From Brevundimonas mediterranea (GTDB lineage: Bacteria > Pseudomonadota > Alphaproteobacteria > Caulobacterales > Caulobacteraceae), in assembly GCF_011064825.1 (NCBI RefSeq), contig NZ_CP048751.1:3286001-3350000 (forward strand): a stretch of DNA of 64,000 nucleotides, given 5' to 3'. Below, one piece after another: positions 17,961 through 25,902 of the stretch. Below the pieces are notes generated by a model. It saw only the letters and a list, made by a program, of their open reading frames with translations. It searched no databases and was not told the origin of the DNA. The first letter of the stretch is position 1; every line of letters starts with the position of its first letter. Both the position numbers and the translations under genes were made by a program.

Positions 17961-18048
17961 CTTCCGCACATACTGTCCGTTTACCCTATTCGCATCTTTC
18001 GCGGCGGGACCGGCGACGCTATCAGTCGCGCTGAATTGCGAGGTGACG

Positions 18049-18519
18049 ATGACCGACCAGACCCCTCCGGTCGATGAGATGCAGTATGAGCGGCTGGCGC
18101 ACGAGGCGTTGCGCGGCGTGATCCGTTCTGCGCTCGACCATGTTCTGGCCGAAGGCCTGCCGGGCGCCCACCACTTCTACATCACCTTCAAGACCCGCGC
18201 CGCCGGGGTCAGCATCCCGCCGGACATGCTGGCCAAATACCCGGACGAGATGACGGTGGTGCTGCAACATCAGTACGAGGACCTGCAGGTCGAGGCCGAC
18301 CGGTTCTCCGTCAAGCTGCGGTTCGGCGGCGTGCCGCGCACCCTGGCCATGCCCTATTCGGCCGTGACCCGATTCTACGACCCCAGCGTCCAGTTCCTGC
18401 TTCAGTTCGATGAACCCGAGATCGTCGAGGCGGTCGAAGAAGCGACGCCGCCCGAGGATCCAACGCCGGGCTCCGACGGCCCCAAGGTCGTGTCGCTGGA
18501 CCAGTTCCGGAAAAAGTGA
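18049..18519 (+). CDS. sspB: SspB-type ClpXP adaptor for ssrA-tagged proteins
   Basis: 156 residues from ATG 18049 (AGG five bases upstream). It has the alphaproteobacterial SspB domain (ALRGVIRSALDHVLAEGLPG, HHFYITFKTRAAGV, YPDEMTVVLQHQY, LRFGGVPRTLAMPYSAVTRF), then an acidic Pro-rich linker and a conserved C-terminal tail PKVVSLDQFRKK, expected to dock on ClpX. It delivers tmRNA-tagged proteins to ClpXP. It lies about 90 bases after ssrA on the same strand, so tag and tag-reader are physically linked. Confidence 0.95.
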   Translation: MTDQTPPVDEMQYERLAHEALRGVIRSALDHVLAEGLPGAHHFYITFKTRAAGVSIPPDMLAKYPDEMTVVLQHQYEDLQVEADRFSVKLRFGGVPRTLAMPYSAVTRFYDPSVQFLLQFDEPEIVEAVEEATPPEDPTPGSDGPKVVSLDQFRKK

Positions 18520-18523
18520 CGGC

Positions 18524-18880
18524 TCAGTCTCGACGGGGATAGGAGCGGATCATGATCCGCTCCCTCTCGCCCTCGCGTCGCTCGACCAGCAGGCGGGCGA
18601 CCTGGGCGTCGTCGTGGAACAGATAGCCCTTGATGGAATCGAGCAGGGCCTTGGCCAGGTTGTCCAGATCCATCCACGGCGGCTCGCCCACATGCTCCAT
18701 TCGGATCTCGACGACATGATCGCCCCAGGACGGGCGTGACGCCCATTCCTTGCGCATGAACTCATAGACCAGCGGCTTGTAGTATTTGGCCTGGGTGGTC
18801 AGGCCGTCGATGACGATCTCGACCGCCTCGCCGTCCTCGCGCGCCCGCACCTTGCCCGTCCCTATCCAGCCGGCGGTCAT
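18524..18880 (-). CDS. RusA-like Holliday junction resolvase family protein
   Basis: A 118-residue protein with the RusA pattern WMDLDNLAKALLDSIKG followed by LFHDDAQV: Asp71, Asp73, Asp81 and Asp90/91 are the likely metal-binding acids. RusA enzymes are small dimeric nucleases that cut four-way DNA junctions and usually live in prophages. No phage gene is next to it; it is convergent with sspB (four bases apart) and divergent from fumC. Activity is inferred from the motif alone. Confidence 0.8.
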   Translation of the reverse strand: MTAGWIGTGKVRAREDGEAVEIVIDGLTTQAKYYKPLVYEFMRKEWASRPSWGDHVVEIRMEHVGEPPWMDLDNLAKALLDSIKGYLFHDDAQVARLLVERREGERERIMIRSYPRRD

Positions 18881-18985
18881 GCCACGTCTGCCGATGTGAG
18901 GATGTCCGCGCTCTTCTTGCCCTGCATGACCGCCGTGCTACACCCGCGCGCACACAATCGCCACGCCTGAGAGACGAGTCCGCCC

Positions 18986-20377
<1,392 letters not shown>

Positions 20378-20381
20378 TGCG

Positions 20382-21119
20382 ATGACCGCCCTGGAGCGTC
20401 CCTACTGGATCGAGGCTCTTTTCGAGCGCCGCGACGGCTGGGACGCTTCCGTCTATCCCTTCAACCTGCCGGTCGTGCGCACGCTCGACCGGCTGGCCTT
20501 CCATCCGAACGTGACCTTTCTGGTCGGTGAGAACGGCTCGGGAAAGTCCACGCTGATCGAGGCCCTGGCGGTGGCCTGGGGGTTCAATGCCGAAGGCGGC
20601 GGCCGCGAACATCGCTTTGGCACGCGCGACAGCCATTCCCCGCTGCACCGGTTCGTCCGGCCCGTTCGATCGGCGCAGCGGGTTCAGGACGGCTTCTTCC
20701 TGAGGGCGGAGAGCTTCTTCACGGTCGCCTCCTATCTGGAAGACCCCGAGGTCAGAGGCGAACGATACGGCGCCCGCCGACTGCATGAGCAGTCCCACGG
20801 CGAGTCCTTCTTCGCCCTGTTCGATAACCGCTTCATCGGCGACGGCCTTTACATTCTCGACGAACCGGAGGCCGCCCTGTCGCCTAGCCGGCAACTGTCC
20901 TTCCTCTCGCGTCTGCACGAACTGGTGATGGCGCGGTCGCAGTTGATCATCGCCACCCATTCGCCCATCCTGCTGGGCTATCCCAACGCTTGGATCTATC
21001 AGGCGTCAGACCATGGGCTCGAACGGATCGAGTACGAGGATACCGACCATTATCAGGTCACTCGCAACTTCCTTACTCGTCGCGAGATGATGTTGGACAT
21101 CTTGCTGGAACTCGATTGA
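20382..21119 (+). CDS. AAA/ABC-type ATPase of unknown role
   Basis: A 245-residue soluble single-domain ATPase of the RecF/SMC-like class (COG3910-like). Walker A is VGENGSGKSTLIEAL near residue 48, the signature-like region lies around LSPSRQLSF, and Walker B is GLYILDEPEAALS, followed by the switch histidine in IIATHSPILLG. It begins four bases after the fumC stop. There is no partner nuclease, permease or antitoxin beside it, so a transport or defence role cannot be claimed. Confidence 0.82.
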   Translation: MTALERPYWIEALFERRDGWDASVYPFNLPVVRTLDRLAFHPNVTFLVGENGSGKSTLIEALAVAWGFNAEGGGREHRFGTRDSHSPLHRFVRPVRSAQRVQDGFFLRAESFFTVASYLEDPEVRGERYGARRLHEQSHGESFFALFDNRFIGDGLYILDEPEAALSPSRQLSFLSRLHELVMARSQLIIATHSPILLGYPNAWIYQASDHGLERIEYEDTDHYQVTRNFLTRREMMLDILLELD

Positions 21120-21121
21120 GC

Positions 21122-21508
21122 TCAGGGCTTGTCGCGGATCGTTCGTCCCACCGGCGCCAGGGCCAGCTTGGCCAGCTCCAGGTCCTTCAGGGCGAAGGGG
21201 ATGCCGATGATGGATACGAACTCGGCCACCGCGATGATCAGGTGCGAGAGGGCGATGTACCAGCCGGCCACGACGAACCAGACGACGTTCAGCACCAGTC
21301 CCAAGCAGCCCGCCACCGGATGGGTGTCCTGCCAGACGATCTCCCGCCCGAACGGCCAGAAGGAATAGCTGGCGATCCGCCAGGCCGCGAAACTCCACGG
21401 CAAGCCGACGATGGTCAGGGCCAGGATCGCACCGCCCAGCAACCACAGCAGACCCGACAGCCAGCCGCCAAAAATGAACCACAGGATATTCAGGATCAGG
21501 CGGACCAT
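21122..21508 (-). CDS. YccF domain inner-membrane protein
   Basis: 128 residues from ATG 21508, which has GGAG seven bases upstream. It contains two YccF-type repeats: LNILWFIFGGWLSGLLWL then GLPWSFAAWRIASYSFWPFG, and VLNVVWFVVAGWYIAL then GIPFALKDLELAKLAL. About four membrane segments are predicted. The function of YccF proteins is unknown. It is convergent with the AAA ATPase gene, two bases apart. Confidence 0.9.
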   Translation of the reverse strand: MVRLILNILWFIFGGWLSGLLWLLGGAILALTIVGLPWSFAAWRIASYSFWPFGREIVWQDTHPVAGCLGLVLNVVWFVVAGWYIALSHLIIAVAEFVSIIGIPFALKDLELAKLALAPVGRTIRDKP

Positions 21509-21544
21509 CTCAGCTCTCCGGCAGGCGTGGCCATACAGATAGCC

Positions 21545-21571
21545 AAAACGCCCCGCCTGCGACAGCGGGGC
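21545..21571 (-). terminator. Terminator-like hairpin with no obvious upstream gene
   Basis: GCCCCGC (21550-21556) pairs with GCGGGGC (21565-21571) around an 8-base loop, and read leftward it is followed by GTTTT. No gene on the minus strand ends here: the next gene to the right (21723) is on the plus strand. It could end a short RNA made from about 21572-21720, or sit in the yccF leader. I see no other feature between 21509 and 21722. Confidence 0.5.
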
Positions 21572-21722
21572 ATTCGTTAATTCGCTTTCACCCGGCTCTC
21601 CTGGCTCAGGGGGACCGGTCACCCGCTCGACGTCAAAACGCAGTGCTTAGAGACCGCCCTTGCACCCCCCGGTGATGACAAGGGGCCCGTCGCAGCGGTA
21701 TGAACGCTGACGGGGATTTTCA

Positions 21723-22982
21723 ATGAGAACGCATCGGATGAGACGAATCTGTTCGAGTCTGCTGGCGGTCGTCATGGCCTTGTCGGTGGCGTCATGCGGC
21801 ACCTTGGACCGGCCGACAGGACCGCTGCGCATCGCGGACGGCTCGCTGATACCGGCGCGGGATCCGCGCATTCGCGCCAATGACGCGGCCCGGCTGGCGG
21901 CTTTCTCCCAGGAAGTGGGCGAGCGGCTGTCGACGGGGCGGCCCCTTTCGATCCTGGCCCTGTCCGGCGGCGGCGCCAACGGAGCCTATGGCGCCGGGCT
22001 TCTGGTGGGCTGGACCGAGCGGGGCGACCGTCCGGTCTTCGACATCGTCACGGGGGTCAGCACGGGCGCTCTCGCCGCGCCCTTCGCCTTCGCCGGGTCC
22101 GAATGGGATCCGCAACTGGGCTATGCCTATACGGGAGGGGGCGCCAGCAGCCTGTTGAGCTGGCGCAGTCTGGCGATCTTCCTCTACCCCAGCCTGTTCA
22201 GCGCCGGCGCCCTGCGCAAGCTGGTGGACGAGAACGTCACCCTGGACCTGTTGCAGGCCATCGCCCGTGAACACGCCAAGGGCCGCCGCCTGCTGGTGGC
22301 CACGACGAACCTCGACAGCGAGGAGACCGTCATCTGGGACATGGGCCTGCTGGCCAGCCAGAACGACGAGAATTCGCGCGCCCTGTTCAAGGAAGTGCTG
22401 GTGGCCTCGGCCAGTATTCCCGGCGTCTTCCCGCCGGTCCTCATCGCGGGGCTGCAACCGGACCAAACCGTGGTGATGGAGATGCACGCCGACGGCGGCG
22501 TGAACACCCCTTTCCTCGCCATTCCGGAGAACCTGACCCTATGGACCCGCAAGCGCGAAGAGCGGGGCGTCGGCAGCCTGTACGTCGTCGTCAATGGACA
22601 GGTCGGTCGCAATGACGGGGTCACCTCGGGCCGGCTGACGGCCATTCTGATGCGAAGCTACGACAGTATGAGCAAGGCCTCGCTGCGAACCCATCTGGCG
22701 ACCACGGCGGCTTTCGCCCAGCGCAACGGCATGACCATGTCGCTGGCGGCCATCCCCGACAACGTCGAGGCGTCCAGTCTGAAATTCGACCAGCCGACCA
22801 TGACCGCCCTGTTCAACCTGGGTCGCGAGCGGGGCCGGTCAGCGGACGGCTGGACCCGGCTCGACCAGGCCGCGTCGGGTCCCGTTTTCATTCCCCCCGC
22901 TGTCCTTCCGGAGGATCAAGTGCCCGAGGCCCTAAGGCCCAAGGAGCCGGAGACGCCGACTTCCGCCGCGCCGCAGCCCTAG
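21723..22982 (+). CDS. Patatin-like phospholipase, lipoprotein
   Basis: A 419-residue protein with a signal peptide ending LSVASC (lipobox Cys about 25), so it is probably attached to the envelope. The patatin core shows the oxyanion loop LSGGGANGAYGAG, the nucleophile elbow GVSTG (Gly-x-Ser-x-Gly), and the catalytic Asp in HADGGVNTPF. Such Ser-Asp dyad enzymes release fatty acids from lipids. The tail is Pro/Glu-rich. A small DUF4169 gene starts two bases after its stop. Confidence 0.92.
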   Translation: MRTHRMRRICSSLLAVVMALSVASCGTLDRPTGPLRIADGSLIPARDPRIRANDAARLAAFSQEVGERLSTGRPLSILALSGGGANGAYGAGLLVGWTERGDRPVFDIVTGVSTGALAAPFAFAGSEWDPQLGYAYTGGGASSLLSWRSLAIFLYPSLFSAGALRKLVDENVTLDLLQAIAREHAKGRRLLVATTNLDSEETVIWDMGLLASQNDENSRALFKEVLVASASIPGVFPPVLIAGLQPDQTVVMEMHADGGVNTPFLAIPENLTLWTRKREERGVGSLYVVVNGQVGRNDGVTSGRLTAILMRSYDSMSKASLRTHLATTAAFAQRNGMTMSLAAIPDNVEASSLKFDQPTMTALFNLGRERGRSADGWTRLDQAASGPVFIPPAVLPEDQVPEALRPKEPETPTSAAPQP

Positions 22983-22984
22983 AC

Positions 22985-23161
22985 ATGGCCGAGATCATCA
23001 ATCTGAACCGGGCGCGAAAGGCGCGGACCAAGGCCGAGGACAAGACCCGCGCCGCCGCCAACCGCGCCGCCCATGGCCGCACCAAGGCTCAGAAACAGTC
23101 TGCGGACAAGGAGCGCGAGCGCGCCGCCCGGCAGCTCGATGGACAGAAGCTGGACGACTGA
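22985..23161 (+). CDS. DUF4169 family small protein
   Basis: A 58-residue, highly charged protein (MAEIINLNRARKARTK at the start, RQLDGQKLDD at the end) that matches the small alphaproteobacterial DUF4169 family. It is almost entirely helical and rich in Ala, Arg and Lys, with no membrane segment. The function is unknown. It follows the patatin gene by two bases and is probably translated with it. Confidence 0.86.
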   Translation: MAEIINLNRARKARTKAEDKTRAAANRAAHGRTKAQKQSADKERERAARQLDGQKLDD

Positions 23162-23165
23162 TCCC

Positions 23166-24056
23166 CTAGGCCTTCGGCGCGCGGATCAACAGGACCTGGC
23201 CGCCCAGCACCAGGATCAGGCCGATCAGCATGGTCACGCCGACATGGGCGCCCTCGAACAGGACCGACATGATGACGGCGATCGGCGGGGTCAGCGCCGA
23301 AATATAGCTGGCCAGGGCATAGCCGCGTTGTCGCGCCAAGGTGAAATACAGCCCGAAGGCGATCACCGATCCAAACAGGGACAGGTGCAGCAGAGACAGA
23401 ATATAGGCCGGGGTCGGCTCGATCCGCCATTCCACGCCGGTCGCGAACCCATAGACCGCCACCATGGCCGTGCCATAGGCCATGGCCCAGGCGGTCGCGG
23501 CCATGACCGGCGCGCCGGCCTGTTGGCCGCGCCAGGCGAACCAATTGCCGAAGGCCGAGGCGAGGACGGCGATCAAGGCGAAGACCACGCCCAGAACGGG
23601 CGCCACGCCTGCGGAGACGCCTGCCCCCGACAACTGTCCGAACGACAGGACGGCGACCCCGCACACCCCCAGGATCGCCCCCTGCCACGCGCCGGCGGCG
23701 GCCTTCTGGCGCTCCAGAACCCGAAACAGGATCAGGTTCACGAAGGCCAGGGCGGCGAAGATGACGGCGACGACGGCCGAGGCCACGCGTTCCTCCGCCG
23801 CATAGACGAAGCCGTAGCTGACGGCGAAGACGAAGGCGCCCTGCCCCACGGCGGCCAGATGCTGGGCGCGGGTCAGGCGCAGCGGACGCCGCGTCAGGGC
23901 GCAGAAGGCGAACAGAACGACCGCAGCCAAACCGAACCGCCAGACGATGGAGACGATCGGATCCACCACGCCCAGCTGCAGGGTGATGGCGAACCAGGTC
24001 GTGCCCCAGATCAGGGCGCAGATGGCGATGGCGAGGATGGTGATGGGGCGACTCAT
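23166..24056 (-). CDS. EamA/DMT family transporter
   Basis: A 296-residue inner-membrane protein with about ten hydrophobic segments in two EamA repeats; the first begins AIAICALIWGTTWFAIT and the second around GVVFALIAVLASAFGNWF. Family members export amino acids or other metabolites, but the substrate is not readable from sequence. It ends four bases from the DUF4169 stop on the opposite strand and is divergent from the YbaY-like gene. Confidence 0.92.
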   Translation of the reverse strand: MSRPITILAIAICALIWGTTWFAITLQLGVVDPIVSIVWRFGLAAVVLFAFCALTRRPLRLTRAQHLAAVGQGAFVFAVSYGFVYAAEERVASAVVAVIFAALAFVNLILFRVLERQKAAAGAWQGAILGVCGVAVLSFGQLSGAGVSAGVAPVLGVVFALIAVLASAFGNWFAWRGQQAGAPVMAATAWAMAYGTAMVAVYGFATGVEWRIEPTPAYILSLLHLSLFGSVIAFGLYFTLARQRGYALASYISALTPPIAVIMSVLFEGAHVGVTMLIGLILVLGGQVLLIRAPKA

Positions 24057-24163
24057 GGACAGGCTCCGACGGGCGAAGCCCGCTTATCATCGACGTCGCG
24101 AAAGCGCCGCTCACGTCTTGCGCCCGAGTATGACAGACTGATTTTCCTCTAGAGGAGACCGCC

Positions 24164-24580
24164 ATGCGTTACGCCCCCCTGATCCTGCCCGCCGGTCTGG
24201 TGCTGGCCGCCTGCGCCGTCGCGCCGACCGGTCCGGAGATGAGCGCAGGCACGACCGTCGTGACGGTCACCGCCCTGTACCGCGAGCGAATCATGCTGCC
24301 GCCCGGCCATGTGCTGACGGTGCGGGTCGAGGACGTCAGCCGGGCCGACGCCCCGGCCCTGGTCCTGGCCGAGGCCAGCGAGCCCCTGACCGGCGCCCGG
24401 CCCTATCGCGTCAGCCTGGGCCTCCCCACGGCCCAGATCGACCCGCGCCATGCCTATGCCGCGCGCGCCGAGATCCGCGACGCCGCCGGCGCCCTGGTCT
24501 TCGTCACCGACACCCGTCACGCGGTTCTGACCCAGGGCGCTCCGGCCTTCGCCGAGATCGTGCTGAAGTCCGCGCGGTGA
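24164..24580 (+). CDS. YbaY-type lipoprotein
   Basis: 138 residues with a lipoprotein signal ending LVLAAC, then a single YbaY-like beta domain: VTVTALYRERIMLPPG, VEDVSRADAP, PYRVSLGLP and IDPRHAYAARAEI. Such domains are sometimes compared with secretion pilot proteins, but their job is unknown. AGGAG lies about six bases before the ATG (24152-24163 region). Its stop overlaps the next gene (GTGA). Confidence 0.9.
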   Translation: MRYAPLILPAGLVLAACAVAPTGPEMSAGTTVVTVTALYRERIMLPPGHVLTVRVEDVSRADAPALVLAEASEPLTGARPYRVSLGLPTAQIDPRHAYAARAEIRDAAGALVFVTDTRHAVLTQGAPAFAEIVLKSAR

Positions 24581-24801
24581 GCGGCCTGGCCAAACGGTCC
24601 GTCGTTCTGGCGGGCCACGCCACCTCGGTCGCGCTGGAGCCCGAGTTCTGGGAGGTTCTGGACCGGATTGCTCAGACCCGCAGCCTCAGCAAGGCCCAGC
24701 TTCTGGCCGACATCGACGCCGGCCGGGGACGCCGTCCCCTGGCTTCAGCCTGCCGCCTGCTGGCGCTGAACTGGGTGGCGGAGCATGGTGTAAAAGCGTA
24801 A
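24577..24801 (+). CDS. Ribbon-helix-helix domain protein
   Basis: 74 residues from GTG 24577, overlapping the upstream stop. The sequence KRSVVLAGHATSVALEPEFWEVLDRIAQTR fits the RHH_4 family: a short beta strand followed by two helices, the fold of small dimeric DNA-binding proteins. It is fused in translation to a lipoprotein gene, not to a toxin gene, so an antitoxin role is not supported. Confidence 0.87.
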   Translation: MSGLAKRSVVLAGHATSVALEPEFWEVLDRIAQTRSLSKAQLLADIDAGRGRRPLASACRLLALNWVAEHGVKA

Positions 24802-24826
24802 ACCTTGAGCATAAAAGGAAGCCGCC

Positions 24827-25546
24827 ATGGACAATAGCCGTCTTATTCCCGCCACCGTCATCGGGAGCCTTCTGGCCCTGGGGCTCATCGGCGCCGGCGC
24901 CCTGGTCGGTCAGGGCGTGATCCATGCGCGGGCCGGGGACCGGACCGTGACGGTTCGCGGCCTGTCGGAACGCAATGTGAAGGCCGATCTGGCGGTCCTG
25001 CCGCTGCGCTTCACCGCGTCGGGCGATGTTCTGTCTGAAGTTCAGACACGCATCGACGGCGACCTGGCCCTGGTGCGGCAGTTCCTGACGGCTCAGGGTT
25101 ATCCGGCCGACGCCGTCGATCTGGGCCGGCTGGAGGTGGCCGACACGCGGTCGCGCGAATACGCCGCCCAGAACGGCGGGCCGCGCTTCATCCTGGCCCA
25201 GACGGTCATCGTCCGCACGAACGACGTCGCCCGGGTTCAGACGACGACCCGCGCCCTGAACGATCTGGTGCGGCAGGGCGTGGTGTTGCAGGACTTCCAG
25301 GGTCCCTCCTATGTCTTCACCAAGCTGAACGATGTTCGGCCCCAGATGATCGCAGAGGGCACGGCGGCGGCGCGAACCGGGGCCGAACAGTTCACCAAGG
25401 ATTCCGGCACCCCGCTTGGCCCGATCCGTCAGGCCACACAGGGCTCTTTCGAAATCCTGCCGCGTGACGGCGCAGGCGGAGACGAAGCCGCCTCGATCGA
25501 CAAGAAGGTCCGGGTCGTGACCACCATCACCTATGGTCTGAAATAG
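24827..25546 (+). CDS. SIMPL domain (DUF541) protein
   Basis: 239 residues with an N-terminal hydrophobic segment (residues 6-32) acting as anchor or signal, then a SIMPL domain: TVTVRGLSERNVKADLAVLP, a Q-rich helical middle, and a C-terminal KKVRVVTTITYGL strand. Homologues are periplasmic or surface proteins of uncertain role, in some cases linked to oxidative stress. Its 3' end overlaps by 20 bases a small gene on the other strand. Confidence 0.9.
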   Translation: MDNSRLIPATVIGSLLALGLIGAGALVGQGVIHARAGDRTVTVRGLSERNVKADLAVLPLRFTASGDVLSEVQTRIDGDLALVRQFLTAQGYPADAVDLGRLEVADTRSREYAAQNGGPRFILAQTVIVRTNDVARVQTTTRALNDLVRQGVVLQDFQGPSYVFTKLNDVRPQMIAEGTAAARTGAEQFTKDSGTPLGPIRQATQGSFEILPRDGAGGDEAASIDKKVRVVTTITYGLK

Positions 25547-25823
25547 GCCGGTCGGCCCGCGCCTCGCGGCGTTCCAGCGTCCTCTCCTCGGCGGATTGCG
25601 GCCGTTCGATCAACGCCGCGTCGCCGTGGGGATCGTCTGCCGCTTCGGCCATGACGATCCACAGGATGATGAGCGCGAACATGCCGATCATGCCCAAGGC
25701 GAAGGCGCGCCAACCCGCCTTCGCAGCCTTGGGGGTGCGATCCGGCGTCTCCTCGATCTTCTGGTCGTCTCGTCCCATCATCCAAGGAACCGGCCTGCGC
25801 CGAAGCCAGTTCCAAGGTTTCAT
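25527..25823 (-). CDS. Small single-span membrane protein, unknown
   Basis: Up to 98 residues from ATG 25823; internal ATGs at 25781 or 25778 are possible and none has a clear ribosome binding site. A Lys/Arg-rich start is followed by one strong membrane segment (FALGMIGMFALIILWIV) and a charged tail ending RADRPISDHR. No family is recognised. Reality is supported by the membrane segment and by filling an otherwise empty interval; the convergent overlap with the SIMPL gene is a mild warning. Confidence 0.5.
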   Translation of the reverse strand: MKPWNWLRRRPVPWMMGRDDQKIEETPDRTPKAAKAGWRAFALGMIGMFALIILWIVMAEAADDPHGDAALIERPQSAEERTLERREARADRPISDHR

Positions 25824-25902
25824 TTGGGCGACGGCCCTGACATCGCCCTCCGGTCCCCTTATGTTCCGGTTTTGATTCTGCCTGCCGGATGTCTCAAAGC
25901 CT

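Noticed and set aside
18524-18880. Prophage remnant around the RusA-like gene
   Set aside because: Both flanks are core genes (sspB, fumC), with no integrase, terminase, attachment repeats or base-composition change.
24577-24801. Ribbon-helix-helix gene as an antitoxin
   Set aside because: It is coupled to a YbaY-type lipoprotein gene and there is no toxin-like gene next to it.
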